From contig NW_004457624.1 of the NCBI RefSeq assembly GCF_000203815.1, positions 3,344,801-3,408,800 on the forward strand: 64,000 nt of DNA, read 5' to 3'. Below, piece by piece: positions 47,955-59,021 of this stretch (its first letter is position 1; each line of letters begins with the position of its first letter). Under the pieces are notes generated by a model. It made no database searches. It was not told the DNA's origin and saw only the letters and a program-made list of their open reading frames with translations. Position numbers and translations under genes: made by a program. The stretch is from Cavenderia fasciculata (Eukaryota > Evosea > Eumycetozoa > Acytosteliales > Cavenderiaceae).

Positions 47955-50900
47955 ATGGCAACAACATCATTAATGCCAGATGTCAATGAAAGAGTTGATA
48001 TATTGGAGACGTTTCCATTTCAAGATGATCAATCTTTGATTGAGGAGATTCCAAGCACGATTGGATACATTCCATACAATAGTTCACACTTTGTAGATCG
48101 TGGAGCCTTTGAAAGTAAATGGGCCGAAGAGACTGTAGCAATGGAAAAGATGGACGATTTGTTGCGTCAAGGAGAGACCTTTATCAACATGGTCTACACG
48201 TATCGTAGTTGCTCCAAGGCATTGCCACAAGTCAAGACATCGGAACAAGCCAACAAACAACAAATCTACGAAGGTACCTTTGAAGTGTTGGAGCCGGAAA
48301 TTAAAAAACTCAAGGATCTCATGTACTTTCAACGTGACACTATCAAGATCTTTTGTGACTATATCAAGAAATTGGCTTCAACCTATGACAAGAAAAAGGA
48401 AACTATCACTGTATCTGAATCTCTTGTCACTTATCTTGTTAAATTATTAGATCTATTTGCTTTATTGGATGCTTTAAAAAATGTTAAAGCTTGTTTAAAT
48501 AATGATTTTTCTTTTTTCAAAAGGTAAAACAAATAGAAAAAGATTTATAAATATAAATATATTAACTCTTTTCTTTTTTCTTTTTTTTTCTATTTCTTTT
48601 TTTAATTTTCTTTTTTTAGGGCAAGTGGATTTTTAAGAAAACAAATGACAGGAGCAGAAGATCAAACACAAGAGAATCATACATTATATTTATTTTTGGC
48701 ACACCAAAATTCCATTACAACTTCGTTGAAACAAGAGTTGCATAATATTGACAAGTTTGAAGAAGTGTTGCCAGTACTTGTCAATCAATGTGCCGACTTT
48801 ATGGAAAAGGAAAAGTATATCTTGCCATCGGAAAAGCATTGTTATCTCCGTGTCATGCCATACGTATTGTATTTGATCGACGAGAATGACTCCAAGCACA
48901 ACATTTTCAAAAACAAGAACCTCAATTTGTCTCGTTATGCCAAAATCTTTAGAAAGAATCCTGTAGTTCCATTGTATGGTGATATGCAAATTACTTTGGA
49001 AGCTCTTGTCAAACGTTCACCTCATTTTGATGAAAAGGCTTGGGGTACTTCAACTTTGGACAGTAAAGTCGCTCAAGAATATGAAATTATCAATTACTTG
49101 GACTCTACCAAATCGCTTTACCATGAATATGTAGCACGTTTTGCCAATATGATAAATGATGTTAAAGCAGCCAAGACTCGTGCACCCAAAGATCCATTAC
49201 CAATGCCAGAGACTGATGTCAAAGCTATCGTATTACTTGGCCTTAGAATCCTTTCCGATTGGTCATCACGTGTATTACAACAAAGTGCATGGAAGTATTC
49301 AAAACCAAACAATGATGCTGCCATTCCAGCCCAATTTGACTATGAACGTGTAGTCAAATACAACTATTCGGCTGACGAACGTGTCGCGTTGATTCAGTTT
49401 ATCGCCATGATCAAGGGTCTCGGTTCCTTGATGGTCAAACACGAATCTGTCCTCGAACCAATCATTAAACGTTCTATTCACGGTGAACTCCAACAATTTA
49501 TTCAAAATCAATTGCGTGACACTATCAAGAGTTTTGCCAAAAAGGAAAAGAAAAAGGATCATATCAAAATTGAATTGGCTCAACTCAAAACGATTGCAGC
49601 AGATTGGCTTGGTGGATCAGAACCAGTTGAAAATGCAAATTCAAAGAAAAAGGATGAAGAAAAGTTACAAATTCCAATAAGAGCTGTTCCTCCTAGTACT
49701 ACTCAGTTGGACTTAATTCTTACTATTATTTCATCATTGATGAATAAGAAAAAGGAATTTTCATCAACACAATTTGCAGAATTGGAAACTTTCCATAATC
49801 ATGCCTACTTTTATCGTTATCTACTCAACTTGTCGGCAACTGTCAATCAAATTACTGATCTTGCAGATCTTTGGTATAGAGAGTTTTATCTTGAATTGAA
49901 TAATCGTGTTCAATTCCCAATTGAAACTTCTCTACCATGGATTCTAACAGATCATATTTTGGAAAGTGATGATCCATCCTTGATGGAATATATTTTCTAT
50001 CCATTGGGTCTTTACAATGATACGGCACATCGTGCATTGCAATCATTAAATCAAAGATTTTTATATGATGAAATTGAAGCAGAATTGAATCTCTGTTTTG
50101 ATCAATTATTATATAAATTGTCTGGAAAGATTTTTGCTCATTTTAAAACTCAAGCTTGTTCCTTGTTGCTCGACAAGAATTATAAAGCACAATTGGAATT
50201 GGTTCATTTTGCTGGTAAATTTAATGTACCAAAATCAAGATTCGATGTAGTACTTAGACAAAAACATATTACTCTGTTGGGTAGATCAATTGATTTGACT
50301 GCATTGTTGGCACAACGTCAAAACAATTTTGTACGTCAAAATATAGATTATGCAATTTCTCGTTATGAAGCTTCAGATTTGACATCGGTCATTGAATTGG
50401 AAACTCAACTCAATTCAATTCGTTTGACCTATAAATTGTTGTCGGAATTTTTCACATTGGATCCATTTGAAAGTATGATGAATGAAGTAAATGAAAGTAC
50501 ATCACTTATTTCATATCATGGTCGTATTGCATTCCATACCATTTTCGAATTAATGACAGATTTGGCACCAAACTATACATTCAACTCGATTACTCAACGT
50601 TTTATCAAGGCTCCCTATCTTTTCACTGAAGATATTCAACGTGAAAATATGCCAAAAACCAATCCAGTCTATTTGTTTGGTAACAAACATCTCAATGCTG
50701 CCTATGCCAATTCAGCAGAACTTTATAAACATTTTGTTGGAGCTCCTCATATTCATTCATTACTCAGGGTCGTTGGTAAAAAGAATTTACCATTGATCAT
50801 TTTTGAATGTCTAAGAAATATGGAAGTAAAGATTGTATCTGTTCTGACACCCTATGTTAGAGAATTAATTTCATCTGGTATGCCAGCATCACAAAAACTA

Positions 50901-51968
50901 CCAATCTATGATTATGGTACAGAAGGTTGTTATGGTTATTTCCAACTTAAATTGCGTGACATTTATACCTATCCCGACTTGCGTCCTCAAGTCATTCAAT
51001 GTTTTAGAGAATTGGGCAATTCAATCATCTTTATGAACCTGCTCGATCAACAAATGGTTCAAAGTGAATGTTCATCATTTATTCAAGCCGCTCCATTTTT
51101 GGGTGTCACACCAGACACTTGGTATTCAGACAATACAGGTACCGATCCAACCACTCAATCTCCACTCTATGCTCAACTCGCCAAACTCGCTCAAATCTTG
51201 GAATCCAAACCAGAAGTGACCAAAGCCCCAGAGTATTTCAAGGAAATTGTCAACAATGCATGGCGTGCCGACAAGTTTTACCGTCCAACTGGTGCCAACC
51301 CATCCATCTTTAAGAATGTCCTCCAACGTATTACACAGATCCTCAACTCTGTACGTGCTGAATGGTCAGGTCTCACTCCAGACAATGGTGTCATCAACAT
51401 TGATACTAGTACCGAGTTTTACCGTCTTTGGTCTGCTCTTCAATTTGTCACTTGTTGGCCACTCACCAATGAAAATGACAAGTCTTATCACGAACTCTTT
51501 GGTGATGGTTTCATGTGGGCCGGTTGTACTATCATTCATTTCCTAGGTCAACAAAATCGTTTTGAATTGTTTGATTTTTGTTATCACATTTTAAACGTTG
51601 AAGATGCTGCTGCAGTTCGTTCTGATAAACCTGCTCTTAAAAACTTTTTCAAAACGGCATCGTTTATGAAAGATATGAATAGTCAAATCTTTTCAATTCT
51701 CAATGCCTATTGTCCTCCTCCATCTCCTTCCAATATGATCCTATCCCCTCCTGCAACTGAACAAGCTGAACAATTTATTATTACTACTACTGAAGTTACT
51801 AATCGTGAAGTTGATGATAATAGTAATAGTAATAGTAATGTAAACGTCGTAAATAATGGCAATAATAATAATAATAGTATGCCACCACCACCACCACCAC
51901 CACCAATGATTGATGATATGCCACTTCCTCCACCATTTGGTATGCCACCTCCTCCTCCTCCAATGTAA
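47955..51968 (+). CDS. pirA: PIR121/CYFIP (Sra-1), SCAR/WAVE complex subunit (two exons)
   Basis: Exons 47955-48523 and 48620-51968 join as AG|G and give 1305 residues. Family landmarks are [20 protein letters not shown] at the N-terminus, [60 protein letters not shown], and [14 protein letters not shown]-like sequence near the C-terminus. The protein holds SCAR inactive in the pentameric complex and receives Rac1; a cytosolic or cortical location is inferred. The last 100 residues are Ser/Asn-rich and end in repeated polyproline ([19 protein letters not shown]). It is close to an arcC and a CARMIL-type gene. Confidence 0.96.
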
Positions 51969-52116
51969 CAACAACAAAATAGATAAAGAAAAAACAAAAA
52001 AAATAATAATCATTCACAAATCATAAAAAAAAAAAAATTCCAAAATAAATCATCAATGATGAAGATCTCTTTTTTTTTCATTCATATTAAAACTTTATAG
52101 AGATAGAGAGAGAGAG

Positions 52117-54023
52117 ATGGAAGAAGAAGAAGAAGATATTAATATTTATATATGTCCATTAAATATTAATATAGATAATACTATAAATGAATATTTAAAT
52201 AATAGATTAATATTTGAATGTTGTTTAAAAGCTACTTCTACTTTATCTCTAAGAATATGGTCAAATGAATCAATAGAAAGATTATCATTACTATTGGTTT
52301 GTAAGAAATGGTATTTTACAATCATTTCAAATGTTAGACAATTGACAATGGTAGATGGTAACTTTTTTGCATTGTCTAATCGTTTACATCAATTTGGTCA
52401 ATTGGAACGTTTAGAATTGGTTGTTCCTAATCATCCCAAATCAATCATTACATTTATTTCACAAATCTTTACAAATCAAAAGAAGAATGTATCATCTCTA
52501 TCATCTATTGATTTATCAATGTCATCTATTACTAGTAAACATTTATCTATACTTTATAAATCATTTCTTGATAAATTTCAAATTGATCATGAAAGTGATA
52601 GTGATGATGATGAAAATGAAAGTGATGAATCAATGATTGATAGTAGTGGTGATGATGATGATAAAGATCATAGAGCAAATAAAAGATTCTCAAGATTTGA
52701 AAAACAATTAAAAAATTCAAAATCTAGAATCATACCAAATATATCTGATCAAGATCAATTTCATCTTGATGAATTCAATCTTTCAAGTAACAAATTGGAT
52801 AATCAAGGTATATCTTATCTTGTTACTTTATTAAATGGTTTTATTAAAATTAAAAATTTAATTTTAGAAAGTATGAAAAAAAAAAAAAGAAAAAAAAGAA
52901 ATAATAATATTAACTTTTTTAATCTTTTTTTTTTTAGGTTGTGAATCATTAGATGGATTAGAATTTATTGGTCCATTATTACAAGATAATTTATCAATTA
53001 AAAGTTTAAATTGGAAATTGTAAATAACAAATAATACTTTTTTTTTTTTTCTTTTTTATTAATTTTCTTTTTATTTTTACTTTTTTTAGATAATAAAACA
53101 GAATATAATTCAATTATAACATTATCAAATGGATTAAGAAAAAATTCAATATTATCTCATTTATCATTAAAAGGATGTGATATTGAAGGTTGGGGTGCAT
53201 TGAGTTTGGGTGATACAATGGCTATAAACAAGACTTTGACTCATTTGGATATATCTGATAATTTATTTGGTAGTGGAGGATTTACAAATTTGGCTTTAAA
53301 ATTAAATGGTAATGATTCATTGATTCATTTAAATGCATCTGGAAATCATATAGAATCAATTGGGTTTTCTCAAATATTTAATACTCTATCAATGAATAAT
53401 ACATTGACCTATTTGGATTTATCAAGAAATCAAATGAATACCACAAATGAAATTGGCAATAGTCTTGTGGAATCGATTGCAAATAATATGGGTCTGGAAA
53501 CTTTGTTGCTTTCGGAATGTTCAATCAATAATGATCATTTTATTCAATTGTCTTTGGCCATTTCAAATAACAAATGTTTAAAAAAATTGGATTTATCAAG
53601 TAAGTAGAGAGAGAAAAATATTAAAAAAACAAAAAAAAAAAAAAAAAAGTATTTATTTATTTTTATTTTATTTATTTTATAGGGAATATGATAAATAATA
53701 TTAAAAGTTTGATTTTAATATTAATTAAAAATTCAACATTGAAAAGTTTAAATTTGGCTAGAATGATGGTATCGATACCAGAACAACATTTACAAGTGTT
53801 GTTTTATTATTTGACAAGAGTTGCAATGCCAAGGGATGTTATGGCTGCTGCTGCTGGGGATTGGTTGGATGATGGTGGTAGTAGTATGTCGGTGGATATG
53901 GTGGTTCATCGTTTGGAACATGTTAATTTGATGCCAAAGGCGGCATTGTCTGGTTCTTGTGTGAGGAGGTTGAATCAAATAGTGGCGCTTTCTAAACTTT
54001 GCTTTTTACAATTAAAGTTTTAA
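52117..54023 (+). CDS. F-box/LRR protein (four exons, one unresolved junction)
   Basis: Exons 52117-52870, 52938-53019, 53090-53599 and 53683-54023. Exon 1 starts acidic and has an F-box-like unit (IERLSLLLVCKKWYFTIISN), LRRs and an Asp/Ser-rich insert. Exon 3 has clear LRRs (LTHLDISDNLFGSGGF, LIHLNASGNHIES, LTYLDLSRNQMNT). Exon 4 continues the LRRs. Junctions 1-2 (A|GT) and 3-4 (A|GG) keep the frame. The 2-3 junction using GT at 53020 and AG at 53088-53089 is one base out and would give a stop, so a different splice or a frameshift must exist. Function is unknown. Confidence 0.6.
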
Positions 54024-54255
54024 AATCAAAAATAGCAAAGATAAAAGATATAAAAGATTTATTTAATTTATATAAATAGAACAATTTAAATTGACATTAA
54101 TAGACAGATAATTTACCAATTTTTTTTTTCATTGTGGTGGTTATTATGTCAATCGTTATTAGGCCATTGCCTCTCTTTTCTTGTTGGACAGTTACATCTC
54201 ACCAAAAGATTTCTTTTACTTTAATTTATTAATTTACAAGTTTAAAAAGTAGATA

Positions 54256-55560
54256 TTAATGATAACGATTTCTTTTTACCATTAAAACAGCTTGTTCCAA
54301 GGTTATTTCTTTTTGATCGATTCTATTCAAGAGGGATCTGGCAAATCTGACAAACTCTAAACGTTCAAGTTCTTCCTTGGCAACCTTGATTTGTAATTCT
54401 TCATTGTCTTTGAGCCAATCTTCATAGTACTTGGGGTGAATGCGGTTTGGTTTTGCTTGGAAGCATTCTTGACAATAGATCATAAAGTAGAATTTCAACT
54501 TGCTCCAATTGCCATCTCCAAAGGTGAAATCTTCTGGGTTTTTGTAGGCCGCTCTATTGTTGGTAGACTGGGTTCGGCTATCAATCAATACAGTGTTTTC
54601 GAGTGTATAAGAGGTTAAAACATCTAATCTCTCTGGTGAAAGGGATGATGGGTGATCACGTATTGATTGTTCCCTTGGAGGGACACCTAGAATGGCACGG
54701 GTATACCAACTACGACCACCTTGGAAAAAGTACAAGAGCACCATGAAATTGTAGTTAATTTCATACTTTCCAAACAATCTTCTACCAACAGCCTTGTTTC
54801 TAGTGTTACACTTGGCAGAGTGGAGGACAAATTTGATGGCCTCTCCTATGGCGTGGCTATGGAAAAGGGTGTCCAGTTTGCCATTGGTCAGCTTTGATCC
54901 AAACAAGAAATTCTCGATAAGCACAGCTGGGTCAGGAAATCTCCACTTGGAACGGGTATTGACCTCGAGGCAAGTGATACGAGTGTTGGGTTTGGTGTAG
55001 GTTATAGAGTCGTTGATTCGGTCGAGGCTGAGCTTAAAGTTGGTCTTTGTGAACAAACGCAATGGTACCTTGAGGATGGAGCATAGTTTGTATTGGGCTT
55101 GGATCATATTATTCACATGTTTCTCTTTCAGATCAAAACGACCAAACTTGGTTGACTTTTGCAAAAGGTGTCTCTTGAATGCTTCACGTAGTAATAGCTT
55201 CACAGCACCACGACCTTGTTTAACTATGGGTGTCTTCTTGACAGTCTTGGCAGTGGCACTGGCAACAGTTAATCGATTCACCTTTTTCTTTACAACCAGA
55301 GTCTTTTTAATACTTTCTTTATTATTCTTTTTGTCTAGAATAACTTTTACTTGTCTAAAAAAAATAAAATAAATAAAAAAAGATTTGTGTTGGATATTCT
55401 ATCAACTAATTAAATCTAATCTATTCTTTTTTTTTTTTTAAAGATCAAACTTACTCTTGACATTTAGTACATCTATATTTACTAGAACCAAATCTAGAGG
55501 GTTCTCTAGTGTAGCACATTCCACAAGAAGGGTTGTCAAGAATTGCGTTACCATATCCAA
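54256..55560 (-). CDS. Zinc-ribbon protein of unknown function (two exons, start uncertain)
   Basis: The exon ending at 55456 carries a zinc-binding segment (SCGMCYTREPSRFGSSKYRC with TKCQE). It splices through GTAAGT to an exon opening at about 55355 (QVKVILDKKNN) and running to 54256. The large exon (LKVPLRLFTKTNFKLSLDRI, RLFGKYEINYNFMVLLYFFQ, FYFMIYCQECFQAKPNRIHP) is mixed alpha/beta with no family I recognise. No ATG precedes the zinc motif in its frame: the first in-frame ATG is inside it (CGMCY), and the frame is closed by a TAA near 55590. An unseen upstream exon or a non-AUG start is possible. Confidence 0.55.
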
Positions 55561-56250
55561 TTACGGAGTAGTTTAGTTGACATAATTACTACTATTATTA
55601 TTTTATTAACCAAGAAGATTGAAGAAGAAGAAGCTAGAGGATGAAGAAAATAATGAAATTTGATGAGAGAGCATGGTTGTTATATGGGTTTCTATTAGGA
55701 CCGACTGACTGGATTTTATTCAACTTCATCAAAGGATGAGGTCTGAGTAAGAATCGGTCAGTCGGTCGAGGAGCTTGAAAAAAAAAAAAATATCTTGCCC
55801 TTTTTTGCAATGGAAAAAAGAAAACAAAAACTAATGGATAAGAATCGTTCAGTCGGTCTAGTTTTGCATTGATTTGATTGATTTCTTCATAATAGTACTA
55901 TCTCTCTCATCAGTTTGTTCTGCTATCAACAATCACTTATCAGGGCACTCATTTTCAAGAGTAACTAAAAACATTAAAATTAATTTTTGTTTTATTTTTT
56001 TTTTGAAAAACAAATTGTATGCGGTCGACTTTTTATTTTCGATCATTGTTTTTATTTTTTTAGTTATTATTATCTTTTGCCAATACACAAATTGTTCAAT
56101 AGCAGAGAGAAGGATGCATACAATACCAAACTAGTTCATAGTTCTTTATAATCATTGTAAGTGTTTAAATGAAAAGATACTTGTACTTTATAAACAATGT
56201 TTAGTTTTATCGAAACTAATTATAATTCTTTCCCCTATATATTTATATAT
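55561..56250. promoter_or_regulatory. Intergenic region with GACC/GACT inverted repeat and half-site
   Basis: It contains GACCGACTGAC (55699-55709) with its exact complement at 55757-55767, and a third partial site, GTTCAGTCGGTC, at 55847-55858. The rest is AT-rich without a gene. Confidence 0.6.
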
Positions 56251-56390
56251 TTAACAATCATAGATATTGAACAGCATTTGTTGATGCTCACATTGTTGGT
56301 GATCGTAATATTCACCACCACTACCACCTTGTCTATTGGTCAAGTAAAGTTCATAGATCTCGTAGGACTCTCCTCCCTCTAGTCTAAATG
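56251..56390 (-). pseudogene. Short C-terminal coding-like fragment
   Basis: A minus-strand frame after a possible acceptor (CACTAG) reads LEGGESYEIYELYLTNRQGG with CEHQQMLFNIYDC and ends at TAA 56253-56251. Its composition looks protein-like, but no upstream exon is recognised. It is probably a remnant. Confidence 0.35.
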
Positions 56391-56394
56391 TCTA

Positions 56395-56565
56395 GTGTTG
56401 GACACACTCTTGAACTTGGTGCCTCCCAAGCGTCATAGACATTTCTCATTCTCGTAGGATACTCTCAGGATCAATCTATTGGTAAAATGTCTCACCCTAT
56501 GTAGAGTTGGACACACATTCTTGAACCTGGTGCCACCCAAGCGTCCATTCTTATTGTTTCTCTTG
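56395..56565. repeat. Imperfect direct repeat of about 50 bp
   Basis: GTTGGACACACTCTTGAAC... (from 56397) and GTTGGACACACATTCTTGAA... (from 56506) share about 40 of 45 bases, including CTTGGTGCC/CCTGGTGCC and CCCAAGCGTC. No frame runs through either copy. Confidence 0.6.
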
Positions 56566-56613
56566 CTCTGGCTGTCATCTTGCCCTTCAACAAACGATGG
56601 CCCTTGTGCCTGT

Positions 56614-56760
56614 GGTCTAGGAGAGGATCATCACTGGAGTGCTTGGCCGTCGGTAGAGCAGTTGCACTGGCAACAAAAGGGCTGGTCTGGGAGGGGGCTT
56701 GCTTGGCCGTCGGTAGAGCAGTTGCACTGGCAACAAAAGGGCTGGTCTGGGAGAGGATCG
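56614..56760 (-). repeat. 60-bp tandem repeat containing the 3' end of tRNA-Ile
   Basis: Units 56641-56700 and 56701-56760 are identical over their first 53 bases. Each ends with the last 11 bases of the tRNA-Ile gene (TGGTCTGGGAG on the plus strand) preceded by its downstream flank. A third, diverged tRNA 3' end lies at 56614-56629. The unit at 56701-56760 runs into the intact tRNA. Confidence 0.85.
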
Positions 56761-56827
56761 AACTCTCGACCTTTGCATTCCATACTGTGATATAAGTACA
56801 ACACTCTACCGGCTGAGTTACAAGACC
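56743..56827 (-). tRNA. tRNA-Ile (anticodon UAU) with 12-nt intron
   Basis: 85 nt. The acceptor stem is GGTCTTG with CCAGACC (one mismatch, U6-C67). D stem ACTC/GAGT; anticodon stem TTGTA/TGCAA; loop CTTATA plus A38 with anticodon TAT. A 12-nt intron, TCACAGTATGGA, follows base 37, the normal position. T arm GAGAG/CTCTC with TTCGATC. A TTTT terminator lies at 56735-56738. tRNA-Ile(UAU) usually has an intron in eukaryotes. The acceptor mismatch leaves some doubt that this copy is fully functional. Confidence 0.88.
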
Positions 56828-56903
56828 TGATATGAGGAGAAAACGGACCCATTTTGGCCGTTTTTTATTTTTTTGCCCAAAATGGCCTGAGATACAGTTG
56901 TCT

Positions 56904-56965
56904 CTGTGATATAAGTACAACTCTCTACCGGCTGAGTTACAAGACCTGATATGAGGAGAAAACGG
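56904..56965 (-). pseudogene. 5'-half copy of tRNA-Ile with its upstream flank
   Basis: Positions 56946-56904 match the tRNA 5' half through the start of the intron, with one change (GTGTTG to GAGTTG). The flank TGATATGAGGAGAAAACGG (56947-56965) is identical to that upstream of the intact gene. The T arm and 3' acceptor strand are absent. Confidence 0.88.
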
Positions 56966-57346
56966 TACCTTTTTGCCGTTTTTTTCTTACAAATCCCACC
57001 TTTATCCTTGCCATTAATCACCTTTTCATCAACCAACATTTAAAATCCAAGGAAAAGTTAGAATAAAATAATAAACAAGTGAAACCAAATACCTATGTAC
57101 TTTGGAATGGATACATAGTCGAACAAATCGAAAAATGGTGAATTTAATTACCGTAATGTTTGTTATTTAGGTCGATTTGTGTATCAATCTCTGAATCAGA
57201 CAGTCAAAATCAATTGGCTCAACCAATCACCAACCAGAGCCAACTGTAATTGACAATTGCATCCAAATATCTTATGATTTGCGATTAACACTCTATCTTG
57301 TTTGAGATTTGAAATGAATGGTCATTGATCGTATTGTTTGAGTTGG

Positions 57347-58205
57347 ATCGTGGCGGACAGTGACGAATTCAATCCAAAAAATTTAATCTAGAAAAGAAGA
57401 TAGTTGATTCCGACAAAGTGATTGGATTTCTAGTTGTTGAGTGAGAGTTGATAATCGTGTATTCTATTCATTTTGCTCTTTTTAAAAAATACATACAAGT
57501 ATCATAATTTGCAATTTGATTCCAAATCCCTTTTCGAAAAAAGCTAACCTATCATCTAGGATTTATGAGACCAAAACTCGAGCTTTTTTCGTTTTTCAGT
57601 TGTTTCCTAATTGGGGTTGGTGGTTCCTAAAGAGAGGATAAAATACCACAACCACCAACTCCAATTATGCTGTGAGATATAATTGTTGTAGATCAAGATC
57701 ATCTTCCATCCAATAAACTAGACAGCTACTCTCCCAGATACATCAAATTTAGAGAGAAATCAATTAAAAATAATGCATACAGAGAGGATAAAATAAAAAT
57801 TCCAAAAAGAGGAAAGGCGTCCAATTGTTGGTGTCAACATTCGTCATGCACGGTTGGACAAAAAAAAAAGAAAAAACGACTCATATTAAAGCTAGATGAT
57901 TCAACCCCTGTTCCTAGCTTTTGTCGCTTATTCATGAATACTAATGATACCTCTGGCAAACAAGAAACCTAGTTCACTCGATAGCCAACGCAGAGTAGAA
58001 CCAGAATATAACAAAAAGATTTAAATTGGAGATTAATAAAAGTGATCTAATTTTCTATATACATTCGCAATGAATGAAATGAATATGACCAATTGATGTT
58101 CATTCTTTTACAAACCTGTCAAACATGTTGCAAGAAATGAGAGGATTTCTTAACCGACTCTTTGACAGAGTTTAACGAATCTCCAAAAGAGATCTTTACT
58201 CAAAA
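57347..58205. repeat. Segmental duplication, copy A (with insertion)
   Basis: Its left part (57347-57535) matches 59022-59208 and its right part (58050-58205) matches 59343-59489. About 500 bp between the two parts is absent from copy B and includes one copy of the dispersed repeat at 57968-58027. No gene is seen. Confidence 0.75.
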
Positions 58206-58566
58206 CAAATTAATTTTATTTTTTTTCATTTAATAACTATCTCTAAACTTTTTAAATTAAAACCAAATAGACCATAATAACTCGATTGTCCAACGACTGA
58301 GTTCCGTTCCAGATTTGTAAAAAAAAAAAATGATTATGAAAAATCTGGCGCCTGGAAAAAAATTCAAATATAAACAATTAGAAGGGTTCTACCCTTTACC
58401 TCTCAAGCGAGGTGTTGACTATATAACCAAGTCCTATACTTATCCTTACAATCATTAATTTATCCAAAAATATCTGAATTTTTCCACAAAAAAGTTCCAA
58501 GAAAAAAAGGATAGATTTCTTTTTAAAGCTTCAAATTAGATCATTGTTTGTGGATCACTTTACAAA
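58206..58566. promoter_or_regulatory. Upstream region of the cytochrome b5 gene
   Basis: AT-rich DNA with A-runs. No gene is seen. The ATG at 58567 has a TACAAA leader. Confidence 0.4.
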
Positions 58567-58845
58567 ATGACAGAAGATATTAAACCATCATACACATTAG
58601 AACAAGTATCAAAGCACAATACTATTGACGATTGTTGGATTGTCATTGACGGTAAAGTGTACGATTGCACCAAGTTTGCCGATGATCACCCAGGAGGAGC
58701 AGAGACCATTGTCGATGTAGCAGGACAAGACGCTACCAATGATTTTGTAGATACTGGTCACTCTGAAAAGGCTGTAGAAATGTTAAAAGATCTATACATT
58801 GGTGAATGTTCAGATTCTATAGGATTGGTGATTTCATCTTTATAG
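58567..58845 (+). CDS. Cytochrome b5-like heme protein, short soluble form
   Basis: 92 residues. YTLEQVSKHNTIDDCWIVID is the conserved opening. Heme ligands are His41 in HPGG and His65 in TGHS, and LLKDLYIGE-like sequence (MLKDLYIGECSD) closes the fold. Usual microsomal cytochrome b5 continues into a C-terminal membrane anchor. Here the reading frame ends 15 residues after the fold, inside the spacer of an inverted duplication, so the anchor is missing. It would carry electrons to desaturases or other oxidases if expressed, but as a soluble protein. It may equally be a truncated gene copy. Confidence 0.8.
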   Translation: MTEDIKPSYTLEQVSKHNTIDDCWIVIDGKVYDCTKFADDHPGGAETIVDVAGQDATNDFVDTGHSEKAVEMLKDLYIGECSDSIGLVISSL

Positions 58846-58862
58846 GATTTACTAAATCTTTA

Positions 58863-59010
58863 TATAGAATCTAAACATTCACCAATGTATAGATCTTTTA
58901 ACATTTCTACAGCCATTTCAGAGTGACCAGAATCTACAAAATCATTGGTAGCGTCACTTAAGTCGTTGAGTGCCAAAGAGTCAACATTACCCGAACACTT
59001 GGTACCTACC
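58863..59010 (-). pseudogene. Inverted partial copy of the cytochrome b5 3' end, chimeric
   Basis: 58955-58863 repeats 58729-58821 in reverse with three differences in 93 bases. On the minus strand it reads DATNDFVDSGHSEMAVEMLK with LYIGECLDSI, then a stop, and is fused upstream to an unrelated open stretch (GTKCSGNVDSLALNDLS). The heme-binding HPGG half is absent. Confidence 0.8.
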
Positions 59011-59021
59011 CACCATGACAA

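Noticed and set aside
56641-56690. A second tRNA in the 60-bp repeat (GTCGGTAGAGCA looks like a D arm)
   Set aside because: No anticodon stem with a 7-nt loop and no acceptor stem can be formed. It is explained as a duplicated tRNA-Ile flank.
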